A DNA stretch of 64,000 bases from Streptomyces thermolilacinus SPC6 (lineage in GTDB: Bacteria; Actinomycetota; Actinomycetes; Streptomycetales; Streptomycetaceae): assembly GCF_000478605.2 (NCBI RefSeq), contig NZ_ASHX02000001.1, positions 5,843,001 to 5,907,000 of the forward strand, written 5' to 3'. This document shows, one piece after another, positions 8,465-16,462 of the stretch. The first letter of the stretch is position 1. Each line of letters begins with the position of its first letter. The translations under genes and the position numbers were made by a program. A model generated the notes under the pieces. It saw only the letters and a list, made by a program, of their open reading frames with translations. It had not been told where the DNA came from and ran no database searches.

Positions 8465-8496
8465 CCGCCCCCGGCCGCGTCGGCGACCGGGGGCGG
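8465..8496 (-). terminator. Terminator of pfkA
   Basis: CCGCCCCCGG (8465-8474) pairs perfectly with CCGGGGGCGG (8487-8496), and the flanks GAA/GTTC extend the stem with one bulge. It lies about 55 nt downstream of the pfkA stop codon on the minus strand. Confidence 0.7.
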
Positions 8497-8549
8497 GTTC
8501 GGCGCGCCCGCGCGGCGCGCCCGGGGCGACCAGGAAAGCGCAGGCGGCC

Positions 8550-9575
8550 CTAGAGGACCGTCTCGGCCTCCGTGTACCGGTCCGCGGGGACGGTCTTGAG
8601 GGTCTGCGTGGCCTCGGCGAGCGGCACCATGACGATGTCCGTGCCGCGCAGCGCGGTCAGCATGCCGAACTCGCCGCGGTGCGCGGCCTCCACCGCGTGC
8701 CAGCCGAACCGGGTCGCGAGGACACGGTCGTACGCGGTCGGGGTGCCGCCGCGCTGGACGTGGCCGAGGATCACCGCGCGGGCCTCCTTGCCGAGCCGCT
8801 TCTCCAGCTCCCCGGCGAGCTGCTGGGCCACGCCCGCGAACCGCTCGTGCCCGTAGATGTCCTTGCCGCCCTCGTTGAACGCCATGGTGCCCGCGCGCGG
8901 CTTGGCGCCCTCCGCGACCACGACGATCGCGAACTTCTTGCCCGCCGCGAACCGCGCGCCGACCCGGGCGGTCAGCTCGTCGATGTCGAACGGCCGCTCC
9001 GGTACGACGATCGCGTGCGCGCCGGCCGCCATGCCGGAGTGCAGCGCGATCCAGCCCGTGTGCCGGCCCATGACCTCCACGATCAGGACGCGCTGGTGCG
9101 ACTCGGCGGTCGTCTTCAGCCGGTCCAGCGCCTCCGTGGCGACGCCGACGGCCGTGTCGAAACCGAACGTCACATCCGTCGACGCGATGTCGTTGTCGAT
9201 CGTCTTCGGCACGCCGACTATCGGCAGGCCCGCCTCGGACAGCAGGTTCGCCGCCTTCAGCGTGCCCTCGCCGCCGATCGGGATGATCGCGTCCAGACCC
9301 AGCTCGGCGACGTGGCCCCGGGCCCGCTCGACGCCGTCCACCAGGTGCGCGGGCTGCACCCGCGACGAGCCGAGGATCGTGCCGCCCTGGGCGAGGATGC
9401 CGCCGACCGAGTCGAGGTCCAGCTTGCGGTAGTCGCACTCCAGGAGGCCCTTCCACCCGTCGTGGAAGCCGATGACCTCGTCACCGTGGTCGACGACGGC
9501 GCGGTGCACGACGGAACGGATGACGGCGTTCAGACCGGGGCAGTCGCCTCCGGAGGTGAGCACACCAATGCGCAT
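8550..9575 (-). CDS. pfkA: ATP-dependent 6-phosphofructokinase
   Basis: A 341-aa PfkA that phosphorylates fructose 6-phosphate in glycolysis. Motifs: MRIGVLTSGGDCPGLNAVI at the start, IPIGGEGTLKAA (Gly rather than Asp at the position that separates ATP from PPi enzymes), PKTIDNDI with the catalytic Asp, and MGRHTGWIAL. Gly in GGEGT with Lys in PKTIDND is the group III pattern seen in Streptomyces ATP-PFKs. The ATG at 9575 is chosen because the conserved N-terminus starts there; an extended frame adds 14 non-conserved residues. Confidence 0.97.
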   Translation of the reverse strand: MRIGVLTSGGDCPGLNAVIRSVVHRAVVDHGDEVIGFHDGWKGLLECDYRKLDLDSVGGILAQGGTILGSSRVQPAHLVDGVERARGHVAELGLDAIIPIGGEGTLKAANLLSEAGLPIVGVPKTIDNDIASTDVTFGFDTAVGVATEALDRLKTTAESHQRVLIVEVMGRHTGWIALHSGMAAGAHAIVVPERPFDIDELTARVGARFAAGKKFAIVVVAEGAKPRAGTMAFNEGGKDIYGHERFAGVAQQLAGELEKRLGKEARAVILGHVQRGGTPTAYDRVLATRFGWHAVEAAHRGEFGMLTALRGTDIVMVPLAEATQTLKTVPADRYTEAETVL

Positions 9576-9792
9576 AGCCCGAAATACCTTTGCAACGTGG
9601 GCCGACTCCCGGACCACGTCGTCCGGTCTGGATCACCCGTAACCCTACCGGCGGAGGGGGCCGCCAACGAACCGGACGTCCGGCCTGTGGACACTTCGGA
9701 GGAACCGACGAGGAACCGGGCCGAAACGCCCAGACGAGCGGCCGGACACGCGAATGTGCGGCGGGACGCGGGAAGCGCGCCGGGCACGGCGA

Positions 9793-9838
9793 AGGGGCGG
9801 CCGCGGGGTCCGTTCACACGGGCCCCGCGGCCGCCCCT
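9793..9838 (-). terminator. Terminator of the murT-gatD operon
   Basis: A perfect 16-bp stem (9793-9808 with 9823-9838, core GGGGCGGCCGCGGGG), extended by two further pairs and closed by a 9-11 nt loop, starts 19 nt downstream of the gatD stop codon. It is the strongest hairpin in the left half of the window. Confidence 0.85.
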
Positions 9839-9856
9839 CCCGGCGTGCGCCGTGGC

Positions 9857-10585
9857 TCAGGCGGGCTGGCTGGCCGCCGCGATCCGCTCGGCGCGCAGCG
9901 CCTCGTACCACCGGTCGTCCGTCGGCGGCAGCGCGTTCACGTCGAGGGCCAGCTTCAGCAGCAGGTCCGCGATCTGCGGGTTGCGCGCCATGACCGGGCC
10001 GTGCATGTACGTGCCGAAGACCGTCTCGTTGTACGCGCCCTCGGTGCCGTCGCCGGTGCCGTTGCCCTTGCCGAACACGGTCCGGGCGAACGGACGCGCC
10101 GTCGGCCCCAGGTGCGTGACGCCCTGGTGGTTCTCGAAGCCCGTCAGCTGCGGCAGGCCGAGGCGCGGGTCGATGTCCGCGAGCACGTCGCCGACGCACC
10201 GCTCGCCCTCGCCGCGCGTGGAGATCACGTCGATCAGGCCGAGGCCCGGCTCCCGCTCGCCCAGGTCGTTGATGAACTCGTGGCCGAGGATCTGGTACCC
10301 GGCGCAGACCGAGAAGATGATCGCGCCGTTCTCCGCCGCCCGGTTCAGACCGCCGTCCCGGCGCAGCCGCTCGGCGGCCAGCCGCTGCGGCCGGTCCTCG
10401 CCGCCGCCGATCAGGTAGATGTCGCCGGAGGTGGGGATCGGCTGGTCGCTGCGCACGTCCACGCGCTGCACGTCCAGGCCGCGCTGGCGGGCGCGGCGCT
10501 CGACGACGAGGACGTTGCCCTGGTCTCCGTAGGTGCTGAGCAGGTCGGGGTAGACCCACACCAGACGCAGACTGCTGTCGCTCAT
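9857..10585 (-). CDS. gatD: Lipid II isoglutaminyl synthase, glutaminase subunit
   Basis: A 242-aa type 1 glutamine amidotransferase of the CobB/CobQ-like GatD family. It supplies ammonia to MurT for amidation of D-Glu of the lipid II stem peptide to D-isoglutamine. The nucleophile is Cys94 in FSVCAGYQ, and a His in GTYMHGP (His195) completes the pair. GLIDV and TGFENHQG are family motifs. It follows murT by 27 nt in the same direction, the usual arrangement of this two-subunit cytoplasmic enzyme. Confidence 0.95.
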   Translation of the reverse strand: MSDSSLRLVWVYPDLLSTYGDQGNVLVVERRARQRGLDVQRVDVRSDQPIPTSGDIYLIGGGEDRPQRLAAERLRRDGGLNRAAENGAIIFSVCAGYQILGHEFINDLGEREPGLGLIDVISTRGEGERCVGDVLADIDPRLGLPQLTGFENHQGVTHLGPTARPFARTVFGKGNGTGDGTEGAYNETVFGTYMHGPVMARNPQIADLLLKLALDVNALPPTDDRWYEALRAERIAAASQPA

Positions 10586-10612
10586 GCTCTTTCGTCCTTA
10601 GGGGCTCGTGGG

Positions 10613-11851
10613 TCAGTTGCCGACGCGGCGGCGGACGTCCTGGAACGCGGTGTAGTTGGCGATCAGCTCGATCCGCCCGGGCGGCGCGCTCTGCACGGCC
10701 TCGTCGATCGTGTCGCACACGCGGAAGTCCAGGCCCGCGACCTCCAGCCGGACGGCGAGGTCCAGGCGGCGGTCACCGATCACGAAGATCGGGTGCCCGG
10801 CGAGACGCGGATAGTCGACGTCCCACAGCCACGACGTGTCCGTGCCGTCCGCGCCGCGCGCGTTGACGGAGAGGATCACCGGCGTCGGCGGCTGGTCGAT
10901 GAGCGAGAACGTCTCCAGCCAGCCCGCCGGGTTCTTCGCCAGCAGCAGCCGCAGGTCCCGGCCGAGGAACGACACGACGTCGTACCGGCCCGCGACGGCC
11001 TGCACCTGGTACATCCGCTCCAGCGCCACCTGCGGCGGCACGCCGAACACGGCGGCGACGGCGGCGGACGTCGTGGCGTTCGCCTTGTTGGCGCGGCCCG
11101 GCAGCTGGAGGTGGATCGGCCAGGCGGAGCCGTGCGGGTCCAGCACGTGGTCGCCGCTGAGCGCCCACGTCGGGGCGGGGCGGCGGAAGCCGCACTCGCC
11201 GCAGAACCAGTCGTCGCCGGGGCGCTGCATCACACCGCCGCACGCCGGGCACGACCAGGCGTCGTCCTTCCACTCCTGGCCGGCCGCCACCCACACCACG
11301 TTGGGGGAGGAGGAGGCGGCCCACACGACGAGCGGGTCGTCCGCGTTGGCGATGACCACGGCCTTCGTACCGGCGAGGCCCTCGCGCCACTTCTCGGCGA
11401 GCATCCGGGTCTCGGCGGCGCGGTCCAGCTGGTCGCGGGAGAGGTTGAGCAGCGCGATCGCCTTCGGCTCCGTGTCGCGGGCCACGCCCGCGAGGTACTT
11501 CTCGTCGACCTCGATGACGCCGTACTTCGAGTCCGTCCCGCCGGCCAGCGCCGAGGTGATGCCCGCGGGCATGTTCGCGCCGAGCGCGTTCGAGACGACC
11601 GGGCCGCTGGCGCGCAGGGCCTCGGCGATGAGCCGGGTCGTGGTGGTCTTGCCGTTGGTCGCCGACACCAGGATCACGTCCAGATGCTGCGCGAGCCGGC
11701 CCAGAAGGTCGGGGTCGAGCTTGAGCGCCACCCGGCCGCCGATCACCGATCCGCTGCCGCGCCCCGCCGCGCGAGACACCGCCGCTGCGGCCTTGCCCGC
11801 CGTCACGGCCAGCTTGGCGCGCGGCGACAGCGGCTCCGAGTTGCCTGCCAT
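10613..11851 (-). CDS. murT: Lipid II isoglutaminyl synthase, Mur ligase-like subunit
   Basis: A 412-aa Mur ligase homologue that activates D-Glu of lipid II with ATP and accepts ammonia from GatD. The P-loop ATNGKTTTTR is at residues 64-73. A four-cysteine zinc ribbon (CPAC then CGEC, around residues 205-225) characteristic of MurT interrupts the central domain, and the C-terminal DUF1727-type domain ends with NYTAFQDVRR. The ATG start has GAGGA upstream. It faces the peptide deformylase gene divergently, with a palindrome in the shared upstream region. Confidence 0.95.
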   Translation of the reverse strand: MAGNSEPLSPRAKLAVTAGKAAAAVSRAAGRGSGSVIGGRVALKLDPDLLGRLAQHLDVILVSATNGKTTTTRLIAEALRASGPVVSNALGANMPAGITSALAGGTDSKYGVIEVDEKYLAGVARDTEPKAIALLNLSRDQLDRAAETRMLAEKWREGLAGTKAVVIANADDPLVVWAASSSPNVVWVAAGQEWKDDAWSCPACGGVMQRPGDDWFCGECGFRRPAPTWALSGDHVLDPHGSAWPIHLQLPGRANKANATTSAAVAAVFGVPPQVALERMYQVQAVAGRYDVVSFLGRDLRLLLAKNPAGWLETFSLIDQPPTPVILSVNARGADGTDTSWLWDVDYPRLAGHPIFVIGDRRLDLAVRLEVAGLDFRVCDTIDEAVQSAPPGRIELIANYTAFQDVRRRVGN

Positions 11852-11913
11852 CGTCCTTGTTCCTCCTAGCGTGGGTCGCCTCAGCCTATCGAGATCCGGT
11901 CGCGGGCCCGAAC

Positions 11914-11943
11914 CCCGCCACCTGCCGGAAAGCAGGTGGCGGG
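11914..11943. promoter_or_regulatory. 12-bp palindrome between murT and def
   Basis: CCCGCCACCTGC (11914-11925) pairs perfectly with 11932-11943 around a 6-nt loop. The two flanking genes diverge, so a terminator role for either is unlikely. It lies directly upstream of the def -10-like element, and an operator or 5'-leader structure for murT is possible. Confidence 0.5.
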
Positions 11944-11951
11944 CCTGAACG

Positions 11952-11957
11952 TACTCT
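11952..11957 (+). promoter_or_regulatory. -10-like element for leaderless def
   Basis: TACTCT matches the TANNNT -10 consensus and ends 7 nt before the def ATG. No Shine-Dalgarno sequence precedes that ATG, so transcription probably starts at or next to the start codon. No clear -35 is visible. Confidence 0.5.
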
Positions 11958-11964
11958 GAACGCC

Positions 11965-12510
11965 ATGCGAAACCGGCCGATCCCCGGCAGTTCCGGCGCC
12001 GTGCGGGCCATGAGCCTGCTCGGCTCGCCCGTGCTGCACGCCCCCTGCGAGACCGTCACCGACTTCGGGCCGTCCCTGGCCCGTCTGGTGGAGGACATGT
12101 TCGCCACCATGTACGCGGCGAACGGCGTCGGCCTCGCGGCGAACCAGATCGGGGTGGGCCTGCGCGTCTTCGTCTACGACTGCCCGGACGACGAGGACGT
12201 CCGCCACCTCGGGCACGTCGTCAACCCGCGATTGGTGGAGGCCGAAGGAGTGACGGTGCGGGGCCCCGAGGGGTGCCTGTCGCTGCCGGGCCTGGAGGCC
12301 GGGACGGAGCGGTACGACCGGGCCGTCGTGGAGGGCGTCGACGTGCGGGGCGAGCCGGTGCGGGTGGAGGGCACGGGCTTCTTCGCCCGCTGCCTCCAGC
12401 ACGAGTGCGACCACCTGGACGGGATGGTGTACCCCGACCGCCTGAGCGGCTGGCGCCGGGCCCGGGTCCTGCGCGCCGCCCGCCGGGCCCCGTGGGGACG
12501 GCGCGGCTGA
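11965..12510 (+). CDS. def: Peptide deformylase
   Basis: A 181-aa metalloenzyme that removes the N-formyl group from nascent proteins. All three family motifs are present: GVGLAANQIG (residues 54-63), EGCLSLPG with metal-binding Cys104, and QHECDHLDG with His146, Glu147 and His150. The ATG at 11965 is preferred because the -10-like TACTCT ends 7 nt upstream and no ribosome binding site exists, suggesting a leaderless transcript. Streptomyces usually have several deformylases; this is a type with a short basic C-terminal tail. Confidence 0.95.
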   Translation: MRNRPIPGSSGAVRAMSLLGSPVLHAPCETVTDFGPSLARLVEDMFATMYAANGVGLAANQIGVGLRVFVYDCPDDEDVRHLGHVVNPRLVEAEGVTVRGPEGCLSLPGLEAGTERYDRAVVEGVDVRGEPVRVEGTGFFARCLQHECDHLDGMVYPDRLSGWRRARVLRAARRAPWGRRG

Positions 12511-12540
12511 CGGAGCGTGAGGGCGCGCGCCCCCGGAGCC

Positions 12541-12680
12541 GGTACGAGCGTGGTCGGCCGGGTACGAGCCGGGGCGGCCGGGTACGAGCCCGGTGGTACG
12601 GGCCCGGAGCCGTACCGCCTGGCCCAGCCGCCCCGGAGTCGGTACGAGCCGTCCCGTACGGCCCGGAGCCGGTACCGCCC
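12541..12680. repeat. 20-bp-period GGTACGAGC repeats
   Basis: The gap between def and the TetR gene (12511-12746) contains GGTACGAGC at 12541, 12561, 12581 and 12641, i.e. on an exact 20-bp grid, with degenerate units between (GTACGGGCC, CCGTACCGCC, GGTACCGCC). No reading frame with a ribosome binding site covers it. Function unknown. Confidence 0.6.
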
Positions 12681-12746
12681 ACGGATCGCCGCCTGGCCGG
12701 GCGCGAGCAGTGCCCCGCACCGCGGCCTCCCTCCCGGCGCCCGCCC

Positions 12747-13394
12747 TCAGAAGCGGGGCCCGTCCACGCGGTCGTCGGCCTCGGCGAGGCGGCCCCACAG
12801 GAGGTCGGCCAGGGCGGACACCAACGCGGCGCGGCCGCAGGGCCGTTCACCGAGCCACCAGTCACCGGCCGCGTGCATCATGCCGACGATGCCGTGCCCC
12901 CACACCCGCGCCATCGCCTCGCCGCCCTCGCCCAGGTCGATGCGCTCGGCGATGACGTCCGCGAGCTCCTCGCCCATGCGGCGCAGCACGGGCGCCGAGT
13001 GCCGGCCCACGTCGAACCCCTGCTCCGACGGCTGGCCGGCCTCCTCGGACGGGTGCATCAGGAACCGGTACACCTGCGGGCGCGCCTCGATGGCGGCGAG
13101 GTACGTGTCGAGGGTGGCCTCCACGCGCCTGCGCCGGTCGGCGGGGGCGTCGAGCGCGGCGCGCAGGGCGGCGAGCAGGGCGTCGGTGTGCCGTTTGGCG
13201 AGTGCCCGGTACAGCCCGCCCTTGTCGCCGAAGTGGCGGTAGAGGATCGGCTTGGTGATCCCGGCCTCGGCGGCGATGGCGTTCATCGACGCCTGCGGTC
13301 CGTCGCGCAGGACGACGCGGTCCGCCGCCTCGAGCAGTTCGCGCCGCCGTTGTTCGGCCGATCGCTGCTGCTCGGTCCGGTGTGTGGTGTCCAT
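12747..13394 (-). CDS. TetR-family transcriptional regulator
   Basis: A 215-aa regulator with an N-terminal TetR helix-turn-helix: MNAIAAEAGITKPILYRHF, about residues 36-54, followed by GDKGGLYRALAKRH. The C-terminal ligand domain resembles TetR_C_13/33-type regulators of lipid metabolism and contains WWLGERPCGRAALV. The ATG at 13394 was chosen over a 101-residue longer frame because the DNA-binding domain begins right after it. It diverges from an acyl-CoA dehydrogenase gene and probably represses it and itself through palindromes in the shared promoter region. Confidence 0.9.
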   Translation of the reverse strand: MDTTHRTEQQRSAEQRRRELLEAADRVVLRDGPQASMNAIAAEAGITKPILYRHFGDKGGLYRALAKRHTDALLAALRAALDAPADRRRRVEATLDTYLAAIEARPQVYRFLMHPSEEAGQPSEQGFDVGRHSAPVLRRMGEELADVIAERIDLGEGGEAMARVWGHGIVGMMHAAGDWWLGERPCGRAALVSALADLLWGRLAEADDRVDGPRF

Positions 13395-13466
13395 AGCGTC
13401 TCTCCCCGCCCGTCGATGTTCCGTAAGGCAGCCGCAACGTAACACCGTCGCGGCGAACGCTGCCGG

Positions 13467-13515
13467 TTGACAGCCTCTACTTACCGGTAACAGACTGCGG
13501 TTACCGTTAGTAACA
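13467..13515. promoter_or_regulatory. Candidate TetR operator and promoter
   Basis: A consensus -35 TTGACA (13467-13472) is followed by the palindrome TTACCGGTAA (13481-13490) and then GTTAC-N5-GTAAC (13500-13514). These AT-richer palindromes stand out from the surrounding sequence and sit where a TetR protein would block the acyl-CoA dehydrogenase promoter. The -10 hexamer is not convincing. Confidence 0.55.
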
Positions 13516-13539
13516 TGCGCCGCCCGCCGGGAGGGAACC

Positions 13540-14766
13540 ATGGCCGAGTTCACACTCGAGCTGAACGACGACCAGAGGCAGGTCCGTGACTGGCTGCACG
13601 GGTTCGCCAAGGACGTGATCCGCCCGGCCGCCGCCGAGTGGGACGAGCGCGAGGAGACCCCCTGGCCGGTCATCCAGGAGGCCGCCAAGGTCGGCATCTA
13701 CTCCCTGGACTTCTACGCCCAGCAGTTCTTCGACCCGACCGGACTCGGCATCCCCATGGCGATGGAGGAGCTGTTCTGGGGCGACGCGGGCATCGCCCTG
13801 TCCATCGTCGGCACCGGCCTGGCGGCGGTGGGCGTCCTCGCCAACGGCACCGAGGAGCAGATCGGCACCTGGATCCCCCAGATGTACGGCACGCCGCAGG
13901 ACGTGAAGGTCGCCGCGTTCTGCTCGTCCGAGCCCGACGCCGGGTCGGACGTCGCCTCGATGCGGACCCGCGCCGTGTACGACCAGGCGAAGGACGAGTG
14001 GGTGCTCAACGGCACCAAGACCTGGGCCACCAACGGCGGCATCGCGAACGTCCACGTCGTCGTGGCCGTCGTCGACCCCGAGCTGGGCTCCAAGGGCCAC
14101 GCCTCCTTCATCGTCCCGCCGGACACGCCCGGGCTGTCGCAGGGCCAGAAGTTCAAAAAGCACGGCATCCGGGCCTCGCACACGGCGGAGGTCGTCCTGG
14201 AGGACGTGCGCGTCCCCGGCTCGTGCCTGCTCGGCGGCAAGGACAAGCTGGACGAACGCCTGGCCCGCGCCCGCGAGAAGGCGAGGAAGGGGACGGAGCG
14301 CGTCAAGAACGCCGCGATGGCCACCTTCGAGGCGTCCCGCCCGGCGGTCGGCGCGATGGCGGTCGGCACGGCCCGCGCGGCGCACGAGGTCGCGCTCGAC
14401 TACGCCACGACGCGCGAGCAGTTCGGCCGCCCGATCATCGACAACCAGGGCGTCGCCTTCCAACTCGCCGACATGCGCACCCAGATCGACGCGGCCCGCC
14501 TCCTCGTATGGCGCGCGTCCTGGATGGCCACCACGGGCAAGCCCTTCACGTCGGCGGAGGGCTCCATGTCGAAGCTGTACGCCAGCGAGGTCGCCAAGAC
14601 TGTCACCGCCCAGGCCATCCAGATCCTCGGCGGCAACGGCTACACCCGCGAGTACCCGGTCGAGCGCATGCACCGCGACGCCGCGATCTACACCATCTTC
14701 GAAGGCACCAGCGAGATCCAACGCCTCGTCATAGCCCGCACACTCTCCGGCCTGCCCATCCGCTGA
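13540..14766 (+). CDS. Acyl-CoA dehydrogenase
   Basis: A 408-aa FAD enzyme that introduces an alpha,beta double bond into acyl-CoA. Family landmarks in order: AAFCSSEPDAGSDVA (about residues 127-141), KTWATNGGIA, the central strand region ending VRVPGSCLLGG, the arginine-containing TREQFGRPI, then GGNGYTREYPVER and the catalytic Glu in FEGTSEIQR. The ATG is preceded by GGAGGG. It is divergent from a TetR gene that likely controls it. The substrate class is not evident. Confidence 0.94.
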   Translation: MAEFTLELNDDQRQVRDWLHGFAKDVIRPAAAEWDEREETPWPVIQEAAKVGIYSLDFYAQQFFDPTGLGIPMAMEELFWGDAGIALSIVGTGLAAVGVLANGTEEQIGTWIPQMYGTPQDVKVAAFCSSEPDAGSDVASMRTRAVYDQAKDEWVLNGTKTWATNGGIANVHVVVAVVDPELGSKGHASFIVPPDTPGLSQGQKFKKHGIRASHTAEVVLEDVRVPGSCLLGGKDKLDERLARAREKARKGTERVKNAAMATFEASRPAVGAMAVGTARAAHEVALDYATTREQFGRPIIDNQGVAFQLADMRTQIDAARLLVWRASWMATTGKPFTSAEGSMSKLYASEVAKTVTAQAIQILGGNGYTREYPVERMHRDAAIYTIFEGTSEIQRLVIARTLSGLPIR

Positions 14767-14784
14767 CCGCACGCGACCACGCTG

Positions 14785-14814
14785 CCCCCGGAGCCCGGCA
14801 GGGGGTGCCGGGGG
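14785..14814. terminator. Possible bidirectional terminator
   Basis: CCCCCGG (14785-14791) and CCGGGGG (14808-14814) can pair between the convergent acyl-CoA dehydrogenase and PASTA-protein genes. The stem is short, so this is a modest candidate. Confidence 0.4.
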
Positions 14815-14832
14815 ACAGCGCCGTACCCGCTC

Positions 14833-15381
14833 TCAGGGGCAGGTCTCGTTCAGCTTGACCGCCCCGAAGTCGATGGTGGTGTCGTCCGTGACACCGGTGC
14901 CCGCCGCCGGGCTCTGCGAGCAGACGGTCCAGTTCCGGTCCAGCACCTGCGCTCGGCCCGCGCCCGTCTCGTCGTGCGAGCTCAGGAGGAACAGGCCCTG
15001 CGCCTGGGCGTGGTCCTGGGCGTCCTGGAGCCCCATGCCGGCGAAGTCGGGAACGGTGATCCTCACGGGCTCCGCGGGCGGCTCCGAGGTGGCGGGCTTC
15101 GCCGCCTCCGGGGTTTGGGAGGGTGCGGCGGCCGCCGGCTTGGCGTCGGCCCGCGGAGCCGCGGTCACCGTCCGGGTGACGGTGGGCACGGGTGCCGGGC
15201 TCGCGCTCGTGCCGGTGCCGGTTTCGCCGCCCGACGCGCCGACACCGACGCCGACGAGGAACAGCAGGGCCGCCGCGGGGACGGCCACGCGTTTGCGCGC
15301 CCACTTCGGTCCTGTCGCGGGCGACGCCGCGGGCTGCGGTGCCCACTGCGGCTGAGGCCGCTCCGGTGACGGTGTGTTCAT
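14833..15381 (-). CDS. Membrane-anchored PASTA-domain protein
   Basis: A 182-aa protein with a Pro-rich cytoplasmic N-terminus, one transmembrane helix at about residues 30-50 (RVAVPAAALLFLVGVGVGAS), a long Thr/Ala/Pro-rich linker and a C-terminal PASTA-like domain beginning VPDFAGMGLQDAQDHA, with a cysteine pair (WTVCSQSP and NETCP). PASTA domains bind peptidoglycan or beta-lactams, but this protein has no kinase or transpeptidase domain. The ATG start has a G-rich sequence upstream and begins MNTPSPERPQ. The role at the cell surface is unknown. Confidence 0.8.
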   Translation of the reverse strand: MNTPSPERPQPQWAPQPAASPATGPKWARKRVAVPAAALLFLVGVGVGASGGETGTGTSASPAPVPTVTRTVTAAPRADAKPAAAAPSQTPEAAKPATSEPPAEPVRITVPDFAGMGLQDAQDHAQAQGLFLLSSHDETGAGRAQVLDRNWTVCSQSPAAGTGVTDDTTIDFGAVKLNETCP

Positions 15382-15541
15382 CGAACCCCCTGGGTGTGTC
15401 CCGAAGCCCCGAACGTAGCGGCCGGGAACAGCCGAGGGAGGACTTCCTTCCGCTGGTGACGGAATCGTGATGACGGCAGGGGGGCGGTGTGCGGAGCCCC
15501 GACCGGCGCCGGGGCGGAGCACCGGGCCGGTCGGGTGCGCC

Positions 15542-16462
15542 TCACTTCACCGAGCCCGCCATCACCCCCTGGACGAAGTGGCGCTGGAAGGCCAGGAAGA
15601 CGATGACCGGGACCACCAGGGAGAGGAAGGCGCCGGGGGCCAGGACGTCGATGTTGCTGCCGAACTGGCGGACCTGCGACTGGAGTTCCACCGTCAGGGG
15701 CTGGGACGACGAGTCGGCGAACAGCAGGGCCACCAGCATGTCGTTCCACACCCACAGGAACTGGAAGATGGCCAGCGACGCGATGGCCGGGCGGCCCACC
15801 GGGAGGACCAGGTGGGTGAAGATCCGCCACTCGCCGCCACCGTCCATCCGCGCGGCCTCCAGCATCTCGCGCGGCATCTCCGCGAAGTAGTTGCGCAGCA
15901 GGAAGATCGCGAACGGCAGCCCGTACGCCACATGGAAGAGCACCACGCCCGGGATCGTGCCGAACAGGCCCAGCTGGCCGAAGAGTTTCGCCACCGGCAG
16001 CAGGCCCACCTGGACCGGCACCACCAGCAGCGCCACCACCAGCAGGAACAGCCAGTCGCGGCCCGGGAACTCCAGCCACGCGAAGGCGTACCCGGCCAGT
16101 GCCGCCAGCACCACCACCAGCGCCGTCGCCGGAACCGAGATCAGCACCGTGTTCCAGAACGCCCGGGTCATCCCCGCGTTGTCCAGCAGCGCCGCGTAGT
16201 TGGCCAGCGACAGCTGCCCCGGATCGGCCAGCGCCGTCCACCAGCCGCTCGACGCGCTGTCCTGCGCCGAGCGGAGCGAGGACAGCAGCAGCCCCGCCAC
16301 CGGCGTGATCCAGATCAGGCCCACCACCAGCAGGAACGCCTGCACCACCCCGTTGCCGAGCCAGCGGCGCAGGCGGCGCTCACGGCGGCGCGGGGAAGGG
16401 GACGTCGGCGGGGCGGCCAGGGGCGCCTGCTTCACCGGGACGGGCGGCGCGGTCGCGGTCAT
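15542..16462 (-). CDS. Sugar ABC transporter permease (MalG type)
   Basis: A 306-aa inner-membrane permease with six hydrophobic segments and the EAA loop MPREMLEAARMDGGGEW (about residues 203-219) that contacts the ATPase. It is the last gene of the alpha-glucoside operon; its ATG overlaps the upstream permease TGA by four bases (ATGA), implying coupled translation. No ATPase gene is present nearby, which in Streptomyces is normal because the shared ATPase MsiK serves many sugar importers (established knowledge). The start at 16462 is fixed by this overlap. Confidence 0.93.
   Translation of the reverse strand: MTATAPPVPVKQAPLAAPPTSPSPRRRERRLRRWLGNGVVQAFLLVVGLIWITPVAGLLLSSLRSAQDSASSGWWTALADPGQLSLANYAALLDNAGMTRAFWNTVLISVPATALVVVLAALAGYAFAWLEFPGRDWLFLLVVALLVVPVQVGLLPVAKLFGQLGLFGTIPGVVLFHVAYGLPFAIFLLRNYFAEMPREMLEAARMDGGGEWRIFTHLVLPVGRPAIASLAIFQFLWVWNDMLVALLFADSSSQPLTVELQSQVRQFGSNIDVLAPGAFLSLVVPVIVFLAFQRHFVQGVMAGSVK

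Noticed and set aside
12513..13442. Possible gene over the 20-bp repeats
   Set aside because: Frames through this region are antisense to the TetR gene or repeat-driven; no start signal.
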